A stretch of 64,000 bases of DNA, from the NCBI GenBank assembly GCA_900317835.1, contig ONIL01000015.1, positions 62,001-126,000 of the forward strand, in the 5' to 3' direction. The notes under the pieces were generated by a model, which saw nothing but the letters and a program-made list of their open reading frames with translations, had not been told where the DNA came from and ran no database searches. Source of the stretch: an uncultured Prevotellaceae bacterium (lineage in GTDB: Bacteria > Bacteroidota > Bacteroidia > Bacteroidales > Muribaculaceae). Position numbers and translations under genes: made by a program. Of the stretch, positions 35,349-43,819 are shown piece after piece; position 1 is the stretch's first letter, and every line of letters begins with the position of its first letter.

Positions 35349-35666
35349 ATGAATACCAACGAAGAAGACAAGAAACTGGCGCAGGTGCTCAAGCAGGGTG
35401 CGCATGACCCAGGGGAGAATCCCTGGTTCACCCGCCGTGTGCTCAACAAGTTGCCCGAGAAGCGTTCCCATGGTTCATGGGCAACCCCGTTGCTCTATGC
35501 TATCGCCCTGATAGCTTGTGCGCTGTGCTGGCTGATGATGTGGCGTGGCCAGGATTGGGGTGCCATCACGGTGCGCGACATCCTCTATAACATGATGATG
35601 GGTGTTGCGACGCTAACTATCCTCTGGCAGACCATCGCCTCGCTGCTCCGCGCCGCCGACGTGTAA
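35349..35666 (+). CDS. Small membrane protein, putative anti-sigma factor
   Basis: A 105-residue protein with a cytoplasmic N-terminus (~1-42, NPWFTRRVLNKLPEKR) and two helices (~45-65, ~75-97). It is translationally close (14 nt) to the sigma factor. The arrangement is the usual one for a sigma/anti-sigma pair in Bacteroidota; no named motif supports it further. Confidence 0.65.
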   Translation: MNTNEEDKKLAQVLKQGAHDPGENPWFTRRVLNKLPEKRSHGSWATPLLYAIALIACALCWLMMWRGQDWGAITVRDILYNMMMGVATLTILWQTIASLLRAADV

Positions 35667-35711
35667 AAAAGGCCAAACAGCAAAGCAACTCCCCAAAAAT
35701 TGGAGAATACC

Positions 35712-35761
35712 AAAAAACGGGAGAAACGGATGATTCATAGACTCCGTTTCTCCCATTTTTT
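35712..35761. terminator. Bidirectional terminator
   Basis: GGGAGAAACGGA (35719-35730) pairs perfectly with TCCGTTTCTCCC (35743-35754), flanked by an A run before and TTTTTT after, between convergent genes. Confidence 0.88.
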
Positions 35762-35780
35762 CGATCTATCAGTTTCAAGG

Positions 35781-36791
35781 CTATTTCAATCCCCAGAATT
35801 TCTTGGCGCGTTTCTGCAGAGCGGGATCCTTGATTCTCTTGAGTTGGTCAAGCAGCCACTCGGGGCTCACCTCCTTGTAATGAATCACCGTGCCTTTTGT
35901 CAACTGGCTGTCAGGGTGTTCACTGCACCACCGCATGAATCTCTCGGTGTCACGGTGGAAGTATCCATTTACCAGCACGCCGAAATCGCCAAGCAGTTGC
36001 TTGGGCTCGGTGATGGAGCCTTTTGCCCCTTCAAGATAAGTGTTCATGCGGTCATACACGGTCGTGTCGCTCAATGGAGTCCATGAGAACACTTCCAGTT
36101 GCCGCTTGCTGCGCCAGTAATTGTTGAGCACGGTGGTGTCGGCACTGTAAACGGTGCCGATTTTGCCGATGGTGAAGTAGCCGTCCTCGGCGATGGTGAT
36201 TGGTAACTCATGGTGGATAAACCACAAGGTGGAATCGGTTTCAATACCATCACGTTTCATGTTGTAGGATATCCAGCGGCTCAGTTGCATTGGCTTTCCA
36301 AACTGGTCGGGCATGACCAGGCGCATCGAGTCGATGCCCATGATGCGCGTGTGCTCGTCAATGTAGTCCTGATAGGACAGGTTCAACCCTCCGCATTCTC
36401 CCAGATGCATGAAGTCTATCATGCCGTTCTTGTCATAGGTGGCTAGCCAGCAAGTGCGGGCATCTCCATAGTATGTCTCTCCCAGCAACAGGGAAATGCT
36501 CTTGTCGGGGTAATCCTTCAGTCCCCAGACGCGCACAATGGTGGTCTGTGTGTCCACAGGCATCATCTTGTCGAGTCCAATGGCTTGACATGTGGCCAGG
36601 TCAAGGATGTGGCGCGGCAGGTTGGCACCGTCATCATTGTAGTTGATATCATCAGCCACGTTGAGCGAGTCATCACAGATGCCCGCGTTGCACAGGAAAT
36701 CGTGTCCGTTCTCGATCTGGTTTCCGGGTTGCCACTTGCCCGTACATGACGTGATGGCCAATGCCAACAGGATAATTACAAGATTTCTCAT
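35781..36791 (-). CDS. Lipoprotein of unknown function upstream-paired with EttA
   Basis: A 336-residue lipoprotein (lipobox ITSC, Cys ~16). I do not recognise the family. It is acidic, has no repeats, and ends in a helical segment (EWLLDQLKRIKDPALQKRAKKFW). A second lipoprotein of similar size and layout lies on the other side of ettA (38619-39674); both contain a central segment with alternating acidic and aromatic residues and an RFxxW-like stretch near the end, so they may be distant paralogs. It sits 25 nt downstream of ettA on the same strand. Confidence 0.7.
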   Translation of the reverse strand: MRNLVIILLALAITSCTGKWQPGNQIENGHDFLCNAGICDDSLNVADDINYNDDGANLPRHILDLATCQAIGLDKMMPVDTQTTIVRVWGLKDYPDKSISLLLGETYYGDARTCWLATYDKNGMIDFMHLGECGGLNLSYQDYIDEHTRIMGIDSMRLVMPDQFGKPMQLSRWISYNMKRDGIETDSTLWFIHHELPITIAEDGYFTIGKIGTVYSADTTVLNNYWRSKRQLEVFSWTPLSDTTVYDRMNTYLEGAKGSITEPKQLLGDFGVLVNGYFHRDTERFMRWCSEHPDSQLTKGTVIHYKEVSPEWLLDQLKRIKDPALQKRAKKFWGLK

Positions 36792-36816
36792 ATTCTATAA
36801 CCTTAAATGATTTCCT

Positions 36817-38511
36817 TTAAACCTCTAACTTGCGGTAACGCACACGGGTGGGCTCTTCCTTGCCCAGGCGTTTCAATTTGTTTTCCTCATATTCGCTGTA
36901 GCTGCCCTCAAAGAAGAACACGTTGCTATTGCCCTCGAAGGCCAGGATGTGGGTGCAGATGCGGTCGAGGAACCAGCGGTCGTGGCTGATGACCACAGCG
37001 CAACCGGCGAAGTCCTCGAGACCTTCCTCAAGGGCACGCAGGGTGTTCACGTCGATATCGTTGGTGGGCTCATCAAGCAACAGGACGTTGCCCTCCTCCT
37101 TGAGTGCCAATGCCAGCTGCAGGCGGTTGCGTTCACCGCCCGAGAGGACGCCGCACTTCTTCTGCTGGTCCACGCCGCTGAAGTTGAAACGTGACAGATA
37201 GGCGCGGGCATTCACGTCGCGCCCGCCCATGCGTAGCAGCTCCACACCTCCCGAGATGACCTCATAGACGGTCTTGTCGGGGTCGATGCTCGTGTGCTGC
37301 TGGTCCACATACACCGCCTTGACAGTCTCACCGACCTCAAAGGTGCCGCTGTCGGGTTTCTCCAAACCCATAATCAGGCGGAAGAGCGTCGTCTTGCCGG
37401 CGCCGTTGGGGCCAATGACACCCACGATGCCGTTGGGCGGCAGCATGAAGTTCAGGTCATCAAACAGCAACTTGTCGCCATAGGCCTTTGCCACGTGCTG
37501 CGCCTCGATGACCTTGTTGCCCAAGCGAGGACCGTTGGGGATGAAGATTTCGAGCTTCTCCTCTTTCTCCTTGACGGTCTCGTTCAGCAGTTTGTCGTAA
37601 CTGTTCAAGCGCGCCTTGCCCTTGGCTTGACGGGCCTTGGGAGCCATGCGCACCCATTCCAGCTCGCGCTGCAATGTCTTCTGGCGCTTGCTCTCGGTCT
37701 TCTCCTCTTGAGCGAGGCGCTGGGTCTTCTGTTCCAGCCAGCTGCTGTAGTTGCCCTTCCAGGGGATTCCCTCGCCACGGTCGAGCTCAAGGATCCAACC
37801 GGCGACATTGTCAAGGAAGTATCGGTCGTGGGTCACGGCGATGACCGTGCCTTCATATTGCTGCAGGTGCTGCTCCAGCCAGTCGATGGACTCTGCGTCA
37901 AGGTGGTTGGTGGGCTCATCGAGCAGCAGGACGTCGGGCTTCTGCAACAGCAGGCGGCACAGGGCCACGCGGCGTCGCTCGCCACCGCTCAAGTGCTCGG
38001 TCAACTGGTCCCCCTCAGGACAGCGAAGGGCGTCCATCGCGCGTTCCAACCGATTATCCAGGTTCCAGGCATCTGTCGCGTCGATGATGTCCTGCAACTC
38101 GGCTTGTCGGGCAAACAGCTTGTCCATCTTCTCGGGGTCCTCATAGTACTCTGGAAGCCCAAACTTGAGGTTGATGTCCTCAAACTCCTTGAGTGCATCC
38201 ACCACATGTTGAACTCCTTCCTGAACCACCTCCTTGACAGTTTTGGTTGGGTCAAGCTGCGGATCCTGAGGCAGGTAGCCCACCGAATAACCTGGGGCGA
38301 ACACCACCTGGCCTTGATATTGTGTATCCAGGCCAGCGATGATTTTCATCAGCGTTGATTTTCCCGCACCGTTCAAGCCGATGATGCCGATCTTGGCGCC
38401 ATAGTAGAACGAGAGGTAGATGTTCTTGAGGATTTGCTTCTGGTTCTGCTGGATGGTTTTGCTCACGCCCACCATCGAGAAGATGATTTTCTTGTCGTCA
38501 ACTGTTGCCAT
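36817..38511 (-). CDS. ettA: Energy-dependent translational throttle protein EttA (ABC-F ATPase)
   Basis: A 564-residue soluble ABC-F protein with two ATPase domains: Walker A GLNGAGKST with LSGGERRRVALCRLLLQKPD and DEPTNHLD in the first, GPNGAGKTT with LSGGERNRLQLALAL and DEPTNDID in the second. The linker (~255-330, rich in Arg/Lys/Glu) is the P-site tRNA interaction motif region. EttA gates the first translation step according to ATP level. There is no membrane domain, as expected. The length is typical. Confidence 0.93.
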   Translation of the reverse strand: MATVDDKKIIFSMVGVSKTIQQNQKQILKNIYLSFYYGAKIGIIGLNGAGKSTLMKIIAGLDTQYQGQVVFAPGYSVGYLPQDPQLDPTKTVKEVVQEGVQHVVDALKEFEDINLKFGLPEYYEDPEKMDKLFARQAELQDIIDATDAWNLDNRLERAMDALRCPEGDQLTEHLSGGERRRVALCRLLLQKPDVLLLDEPTNHLDAESIDWLEQHLQQYEGTVIAVTHDRYFLDNVAGWILELDRGEGIPWKGNYSSWLEQKTQRLAQEEKTESKRQKTLQRELEWVRMAPKARQAKGKARLNSYDKLLNETVKEKEEKLEIFIPNGPRLGNKVIEAQHVAKAYGDKLLFDDLNFMLPPNGIVGVIGPNGAGKTTLFRLIMGLEKPDSGTFEVGETVKAVYVDQQHTSIDPDKTVYEVISGGVELLRMGGRDVNARAYLSRFNFSGVDQQKKCGVLSGGERNRLQLALALKEEGNVLLLDEPTNDIDVNTLRALEEGLEDFAGCAVVISHDRWFLDRICTHILAFEGNSNVFFFEGSYSEYEENKLKRLGKEEPTRVRYRKLEV

Positions 38512-38618
38512 AATAGTCGTCTTGTTTTATTTATCGGTCACAAAGGTAATTAAAAATCGCAAACCATGCAAGCAAGGCAGAGTCTTGCATTGCCCAACCG
38601 GTTCAGGTAGTGGCTGGT

Positions 38619-39674
38619 TTACAAGTGGCGGGTGAGGGGAGTGTTGTCCCAGGAATTGACGATGGCGGTGAGCCACTGGCGGGCGGCAGGATCGTCAAGG
38701 CTGCCTATTTCGTCGATGAGTGCGGGACGGTCATCAACCCCGAGTTTGAAGTAGGGTAGCAGGTGGTTGCCGTCTTCCCGCTTGGCAGCCATCCATTTGA
38801 GGAAGCGCTGCGGATTCATCTCATAGAGCCTGGTCACATCCCACGGGAAGGGGTTGTACTTGTATTCGGGATCATAGGTCTCGTTGACCAGCGCCGCATG
38901 GTCGTTCCACACGTTCATGACACCGTCGTCGTGCAGCGAGCACACCAGCATGTCCCATGACCTGAAGTCCATTACCGCATACTGGTCGATTTTGCCTTGC
39001 TCGGTCACTACCTGTTGACCATGGAGGATAAATTGGCCATCGTCATCGATACTATAGGTCTGATCCCAGCCTTGCCGCCACTTCTCGTCACTCTTGACAT
39101 CGGCATCAAAGTCCATCATGCAGTGGCTCATGACGCGGTGCAGCGTTAACTTGTTCTTGCCTTCAAAGGTAATGGTCCCGTCGAGGGCAAAGGCGTTATT
39201 GTCATCGGGATCACTCAGGTTAGCGCGCCAAACGAGGTGCAACTCACGCGCATTGAGGGCGTCAAGCACTTTGCCCTTGCTGTCATGGACGATGAGATAG
39301 ATGCAGTAGCCCACGTTGTCGCCCACATAGTATGCTGAGAGTGTGTGGCCATTACCTGCGTCCCTCACGCCCAGCAGTTGCCACAGGCTCATTGCGTTGG
39401 CAAATTCCCGACCGGCTGGCACGATAAGCGCCTGATACTGATCGTTGTTGAGCGAGATGCCGTCAATATCGTTTTCCTGGTTTGATTGGCCGTTGTAGAT
39501 GTCGGATAAGACAAGACTGTCTCCCAGCAACAACTTATCGGTGACAGTGATGCCCAGGTTGTCAAAAAAAGCAAACTGCTCATTGGCGACCTTGTTGCCT
39601 CCTGAGCAAGATGCGAGTATTAGAACTAGGACAAGAGAGGATATCCAATGGAATCGGTTAGTAGTCATAATCAT
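38619..39674 (-). CDS. Lipoprotein of unknown function
   Basis: A 351-residue lipoprotein (lipobox LASC, Cys ~23; ATG at 39668 is an alternative start). Family not recognised. The central region contains KLTLHRVMSHCMMDFDADVK and DDDGQFILHGQQVV. The C-terminus is helical. It resembles in size and general plan the lipoprotein on the other side of ettA. It is 107 nt upstream of ettA on the same strand. Confidence 0.7.
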   Translation of the reverse strand: MIMTTNRFHWISSLVLVLILASCSGGNKVANEQFAFFDNLGITVTDKLLLGDSLVLSDIYNGQSNQENDIDGISLNNDQYQALIVPAGREFANAMSLWQLLGVRDAGNGHTLSAYYVGDNVGYCIYLIVHDSKGKVLDALNARELHLVWRANLSDPDDNNAFALDGTITFEGKNKLTLHRVMSHCMMDFDADVKSDEKWRQGWDQTYSIDDDGQFILHGQQVVTEQGKIDQYAVMDFRSWDMLVCSLHDDGVMNVWNDHAALVNETYDPEYKYNPFPWDVTRLYEMNPQRFLKWMAAKREDGNHLLPYFKLGVDDRPALIDEIGSLDDPAARQWLTAIVNSWDNTPLTRHL

Positions 39675-39742
39675 TATTGCTTATAATCACAATGTGCAAA
39701 GGTAGTCGTTTTAAGGTTTAATGGCAAGAGATTGGGGAATTA

Positions 39743-39775
39743 TTTGGGGCGTATGGGGAGATTTTTGTACTTTTG
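39743..39775 (+). promoter_or_regulatory. Promoter immediately in front of DUF3822 start
   Basis: TTTG (39743-39746) is 21 nt from TACTTTTG (39768-39775). The predicted transcription start (~39779) is only a few bases before the ATG at 39783, implying a leaderless or nearly leaderless mRNA. Confidence 0.65.
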
Positions 39776-39782
39776 CCGACTG

Positions 39783-40592
39783 ATGGAAGGGAATGAAAAT
39801 ATCAACATACAGCATCCCGAGGTGTGGGAACTGATTGTTGCCATTGACGGGCAGCAGGTGAATTATATCCTGTTCACCCCGCAAGTGGCCAATTCGCTCA
39901 TCAGTGGTCAGGTGCCGATGCCCGATGATTCGCTGCAATCGCTCGAGGACGCCATTTATAACACGCCCGTGCTCTTGAATGAGTACAAGAGGGTGCGTGT
40001 GATAGTTCATTCACCCCACTTCGTGGTGCTGCCGCATGCAACAGGCGATGATGACTGCCTGACGTTGGTCCGTGCTGCTTTCCCTGGCGATGATGGTGAT
40101 GCTGCGGTGTGTGCGCTGTCCGAAAACGAGGTGAAGATAGCCCACCTGATGCCTCGCGGATTACAGGCATTTCTGGGCCGAACTTTCAATTATCCTGTCG
40201 TTTATCACCATCTGTTCCCGTTGTGCAGCTATTTCAAGGAGTTGAGCCGCGGCAAATCAGTCTCACAAATGTTCCTGAACCTGCAAGAGGACTATATGGA
40301 CATGGCGATCTATCGTGACAGCGAATTGCAGTGTGCCAACACCTATCCCTTCACGAGCGCACAGGATGCGGCCTACTTTGCACTGAGTGCCTGGCGCGCG
40401 CATGGCCTTGACCAGTTGACCGACGAATTGCAGTTGGCTGGAAACGGTGAAACCCGTGGCATGATGACTCCTGTATTAAGGGAATATGTGAAATTGGTGA
40501 TGCCTGCCGAGTATCCTGCAGCCGCGATGCGGCTGGGACGTAATGCGATGCAGTCGCCACTGGAATTGATATTGCTTGCCCTATGCGAATAA
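39783..40592 (+). CDS. DUF3822 family protein
   Basis: A 269-residue cytoplasmic protein matching the Bacteroidota family DUF3822 (ILFTPQVANSLISG, the APAT-like VVLPHAT segment, PFTSAQDAAYFALSAWRAHGLDQ). The fold is thought to be ASKHA-like, with unknown function. It overlaps rsmD by 10 nt, the usual neighbourhood of this family. The start at 39783 is chosen because the promoter -7 box ends at 39775; the upstream TTG reading would place coding sequence over the promoter. Confidence 0.85.
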   Translation: MEGNENINIQHPEVWELIVAIDGQQVNYILFTPQVANSLISGQVPMPDDSLQSLEDAIYNTPVLLNEYKRVRVIVHSPHFVVLPHATGDDDCLTLVRAAFPGDDGDAAVCALSENEVKIAHLMPRGLQAFLGRTFNYPVVYHHLFPLCSYFKELSRGKSVSQMFLNLQEDYMDMAIYRDSELQCANTYPFTSAQDAAYFALSAWRAHGLDQLTDELQLAGNGETRGMMTPVLREYVKLVMPAEYPAAAMRLGRNAMQSPLELILLALCE

Positions 40593-41134
40593 TCAGCGGA
40601 AAATACGGACGACGTCGCTTTGACGTGCCCACCAACATCACCGCGCGCCCCACTACCGACATGGCGCGCGAGAACCTGTTCAATGTCCTGGGCAACATCA
40701 TTGACCTGGAAGGTAAAACGGTGCTTGACTTGTTTGCAGGCACGGGGGCTATGAGCTTTGAGTTCCTGTCGCGCGGATGTGCCCATGTGACGGCCGTCGA
40801 AAAAGCACGTGTCCAGGCCGAGTTCATCAAGCGTGTCCAGCAACAGTTGGGCGACCCCAATTTGACGCTCGTTCGCGGCGACGTGTTCAAGTTTGTGGCC
40901 ACTTGCCGCCAGTCGTTTGACATCATCTTTGCCGACCCGCCCTACGATCTGCCGCGTTTTGGTGAGATTCCCCAGTTGGTACTTGAATCGCCGCTGGTGC
41001 ATGACGGCACGCTGTTCATCATGGAGCATCCGCGTGAGCACGACTTCAACGATTTGCCCCATTTCTCGCAGCAACGCGTCTATGGCAAGGTGAACTTTTC
41101 CCTGTTTGAAATTGGCGATGAAGGACGAGAGTAA
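40583..41134 (+). CDS. rsmD: 16S rRNA (guanine(966)-N(2))-methyltransferase
   Basis: A 183-residue SAM-dependent methyltransferase. Motifs: MRIISGKYGRRRF, RPTTDMARENLFNVLG, SAM-binding DLFAGTGAMSFEFLSRG, and catalytic DPPY (FADPPYDLP). It modifies N2 of G966 in small-subunit rRNA. It overlaps DUF3822 upstream and the Fur-family gene downstream, so the three are likely co-translated. Confidence 0.94.
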   Translation: MRIISGKYGRRRFDVPTNITARPTTDMARENLFNVLGNIIDLEGKTVLDLFAGTGAMSFEFLSRGCAHVTAVEKARVQAEFIKRVQQQLGDPNLTLVRGDVFKFVATCRQSFDIIFADPPYDLPRFGEIPQLVLESPLVHDGTLFIMEHPREHDFNDLPHFSQQRVYGKVNFSLFEIGDEGRE

Positions 41135-41561
41135 ATATATCACCCAGCTGGAGCTGCACGACGTGAAACCCACGGCGCTGCGCATCCTGCTGCTGCGCAC
41201 GATGATGGCCCACGACGATGCCTTCTCGCTGCAGAGCCTGGAGGACGAACTGGACACGGTGGACAAATCGACCATCTACCGCACCATCACGCTGTTCTTG
41301 ACACACCACCTCATCCACGCCATCGACGACGGCACGGGCATGTTCAAGTATGCAGTTTGCAGCCCCGACTGCCATTGCGGTGAGGATGACGGCCACATCG
41401 ACCACATGCATGCCCACTTCAACTGCGAGCGTTGCGGGCGCACCTTCTGTCTGCAGACGACTCAGGTGCCACTGGTTGCCTTGCCGGGCAACTTCGAGAT
41501 ACACAGCATCAACTATGTGCTCAAGGGCCTGTGCCCCGACTGCGCAGGAAAAACGCACTAG
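41118..41561 (+). CDS. Fur family metal-dependent transcription regulator
   Basis: A 147-residue Fur-superfamily repressor with an N-terminal winged helix (VKPTALRILLLRTMMAHDDAFSLQSLEDEL; DKSTIYRTITLFL), the metal-binding histidine cluster HIDHMHAHFNCERCG and a second zinc knuckle CPDC near the end. Whether it senses iron, zinc or peroxide cannot be read from sequence. The start is the ATG at 41118; a TTG at 41106 is possible. It overlaps the rsmD stop by 17 nt. Confidence 0.9.
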   Translation: MKDESKYITQLELHDVKPTALRILLLRTMMAHDDAFSLQSLEDELDTVDKSTIYRTITLFLTHHLIHAIDDGTGMFKYAVCSPDCHCGEDDGHIDHMHAHFNCERCGRTFCLQTTQVPLVALPGNFEIHSINYVLKGLCPDCAGKTH

Positions 41562-41587
41562 GAACTGAAAATATTGGCAAAAACAAT

Positions 41588-42280
41588 ATGAAAACGATAA
41601 CTCGCTGGCTGCGGAACATACTGATTTTCTTTATCACCTCGACTATTCTGGCCGTGGTGATACTCAAGTATATCCCTGTTTATATTACACCGCTGATGCT
41701 CATCCGTGCCGTGGAACAAATGATTGACGGCAATGCGCCCGAAATTAATCACCACTGGGTGCCGCTCGAGAAAATCAGCCATAACCTGCCCCAGGCGGTC
41801 ATGGCCAGCGAGGACAACCTGTTCCTCAAGCACCACGGCTTTGACCTTGAGCAGATCCAAAAGGCGCAGATCGAGGCCCAGGAGGGTAAGCGCCAGCGTG
41901 GTGCAAGCACCATCAGCCAGCAGACGGCCCGTAACGTCTTCCTGTGGCAGCAGCGGTCGTGGCTGCGCAAAGGGCTAGAGGCCTATTTTACGTTCCTGAT
42001 CGAGAAAATATGGGGCAAGGAGCGCATTATGGAGGTTTATCTCAATTCTATCGAAATGGGACGAGGAATTTATGGCGCTGATGCTGTGGCGCGCATCAAT
42101 TTTGGCACCACCCCCGACAACCTGACCAAGTCACAAAGCGCCTATATCGCTGTTTCGCTGCCCAATCCGTTGCATCGCGACAGTGGTCATCCCACGGCCA
42201 AGATGAAGAAGATGCACAAAACCATTCTCAAGCGCATGAATCAAATCGACACCTTCCCGCGTGACGTTTGCGCCCAATAA
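41588..42280 (+). CDS. mtgA: Monofunctional biosynthetic peptidoglycan transglycosylase
   Basis: A 230-residue GT51 enzyme that polymerises lipid II into glycan strands. It has one N-terminal membrane helix (~8-32) and GT51 motifs EDNLFLKHHGFD (catalytic Glu), GASTISQQTARNVFLW, KIWGKERIMEVYLNSIEMG and GIYGADAVARINFG. There is no transpeptidase domain. The start at 41588 follows a 26-nt gap after fur; a longer reading back to 41432 merely overlaps fur. Confidence 0.93.
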   Translation: MKTITRWLRNILIFFITSTILAVVILKYIPVYITPLMLIRAVEQMIDGNAPEINHHWVPLEKISHNLPQAVMASEDNLFLKHHGFDLEQIQKAQIEAQEGKRQRGASTISQQTARNVFLWQQRSWLRKGLEAYFTFLIEKIWGKERIMEVYLNSIEMGRGIYGADAVARINFGTTPDNLTKSQSAYIAVSLPNPLHRDSGHPTAKMKKMHKTILKRMNQIDTFPRDVCAQ

Positions 42281-42291
42281 GACTTGATTCT

Positions 42292-42891
42292 TTAACTTAG
42301 TCCGCAGAAGAAAGTAACGAGGAAAGGCACCGAGAAATCAACGAGGAAACCGTGGAATAGGGAAAGGATGACAAAGTCCTGACCGCTGGTTCGGGTGATG
42401 ATGGGTAGGGTGGTGTCCATTGTCGTTGCACCGCCTGCCGAAATGGGCGCCAAGGGGCCGAAGTAGCGCACCAGCAATGGCGCTCCCAGCAGGGTGAACA
42501 CCTCGCGAATGATATTGGCAAGCAAGGCGACAGTTCCTAGGTCGGGACCGCGATATTGAGTGATGAGAATGCTTGACAATGAGTAATAACCGAAGCCTGA
42601 CCCCACAGCTAGACAGTCGGATAACGAGCTTCCCGGTAAACCCAATGATGCGATTGCAGTCGCGGCAAGTGTACCCGCGATGGTCATCAACGGCAGTAGC
42701 ATCAGTCGGGGATTAAGTTGTCGAAAACTCTTCAACAGTTCGGTGTTATTGCCAACGGTTATACCGACGCAAAACAGCAAGCCGCACAAGGTCAGAAAGC
42801 TCACGTTGCCATCCAATTCCGGCATCCATCCAGTCAAGCCGCAGATGATGCCCGCGATGAAAAACCCCACAATAATCAGGCTGCCTTTCAT
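42292..42891 (-). CDS. lysO: Lysine exporter LysO family, C-terminal subunit
   Basis: A 199-residue membrane protein with about six helices, matching the C-terminal part of LysO (YbjE), an L-lysine exporter. Marks are GFFIAGIICG, GLLFCVGITVGNN, the long SGFGYYSLSSILI and AGGATTMDTTLPIITR (membrane acidic/polar signature). The N-terminal part is a separate gene upstream that overlaps by four bases (ATGA), so the transporter is split. Confidence 0.85.
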   Translation of the reverse strand: MKGSLIIVGFFIAGIICGLTGWMPELDGNVSFLTLCGLLFCVGITVGNNTELLKSFRQLNPRLMLLPLMTIAGTLAATAIASLGLPGSSLSDCLAVGSGFGYYSLSSILITQYRGPDLGTVALLANIIREVFTLLGAPLLVRYFGPLAPISAGGATTMDTTLPIITRTSGQDFVILSLFHGFLVDFSVPFLVTFFCGLS

Positions 42892-43169
42892 TGCTTACCT
42901 CCTTTCTGATGGCGAGACGTCCACTTCCACAATGCCCACGAGAAGAGCACTGTTCCCACCAGCCCTGCCAATGACAACCACAAGGCTTCTAATCCCAGGC
43001 TTGTGATGCCCTCAATGACTTGCGGATTGGTGCCTACTTCCACGCCCAGCAGGAACAACAATGCCCAGATGAGCACCGTCACCGCGTGGGGCACCACCCT
43101 GAGCCGCCGTTTTCTCAAGAGGAAACCGACAGCCATCCCGCTCAGCATGATAGCAACTACTTTCAACAT
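42888..43169 (-). CDS. Lysine exporter LysO family, N-terminal subunit
   Basis: A 93-residue protein with three membrane helices matching the N-terminal section of LysO-type proteins (GMAVGFLLRKRR, ALLFLLGVEVGTNPQV). Its stop overlaps the start of the C-terminal part, indicating translational coupling. On the minus strand TAAATTTG (43184-43177) is a -7-like box just before the ATG, again giving a very short leader; no -33 was found. Confidence 0.78.
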   Translation of the reverse strand: MLKVVAIMLSGMAVGFLLRKRRLRVVPHAVTVLIWALLFLLGVEVGTNPQVIEGITSLGLEALWLSLAGLVGTVLFSWALWKWTSRHQKGGKQ

Positions 43170-43243
43170 ACTGGTGCAAATTTACAAAGAATTCCGAGAA
43201 TTATATGTAAATTTGTGGCCGTGTAACAATAAAAGAAGATGTA

Positions 43244-43810
43244 ATGATCAAGAAACTGCTGATAATGGCACTGGCTGCTTGCTGGTTGTGCTCATGCTCG
43301 ATGAACACTCGCGTAGAGAAAGTTGAGAATAAAGTTCTCCTGGACACTGCACAGGTGGTGGAGCGTGTAAATGAGATTTATGCCGATGTGTTTCATCACT
43401 ATGAAGTGCTGGCCAATTCTAATGGCCTCAGAGACCGCCTCGTTGGCAAAAAACCACCCGCAATCAAATACTGTACCCGAGATTGGAACGATTGGATCAC
43501 ACAGGTGACGACCTATGACGCCACACACCAAGAAGACGGCATGGTGGGCTTCTTTGAGGCCGACTATTGGATCATGGGGCAGGATTGGGGAGAACTCGCG
43601 GTGAGTGATGTGCATGTGACGTCGATGACCGACTCAACTGCTACTGTCGAGCTCAATCTTCATAACTTGGGCATCGTGACCGCCTTGCGCCTTGACATGT
43701 GTAAAGAAGACAGAGCATGGAAAATTGATAACTTCATTGATGTCAAGAACGACGTTGACTGGAAGGCAAACATGAAGGACTATCTGGCCGGAGAAAAGGC
43801 CAACCAATAA
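43244..43810 (+). CDS. Lipoprotein of unknown function (DUF3828-like)
   Basis: A 188-residue lipoprotein (lipobox LCSC, Cys ~18). The shape, a helical segment (VVERVNEIYADVFHHYE), a central strand region and a C-terminal WKIDNFIDVKNDVDW, resembles DUF3828-type proteins. The assignment is tentative. It lies 9 nt upstream of the M6 protease gene and is probably co-transcribed. A TAAATTTG -7-like box is at 43208-43215. Confidence 0.65.
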   Translation: MIKKLLIMALAACWLCSCSMNTRVEKVENKVLLDTAQVVERVNEIYADVFHHYEVLANSNGLRDRLVGKKPPAIKYCTRDWNDWITQVTTYDATHQEDGMVGFFEADYWIMGQDWGELAVSDVHVTSMTDSTATVELNLHNLGIVTALRLDMCKEDRAWKIDNFIDVKNDVDWKANMKDYLAGEKANQ

Positions 43811-43819
43811 TTTGTTCAG

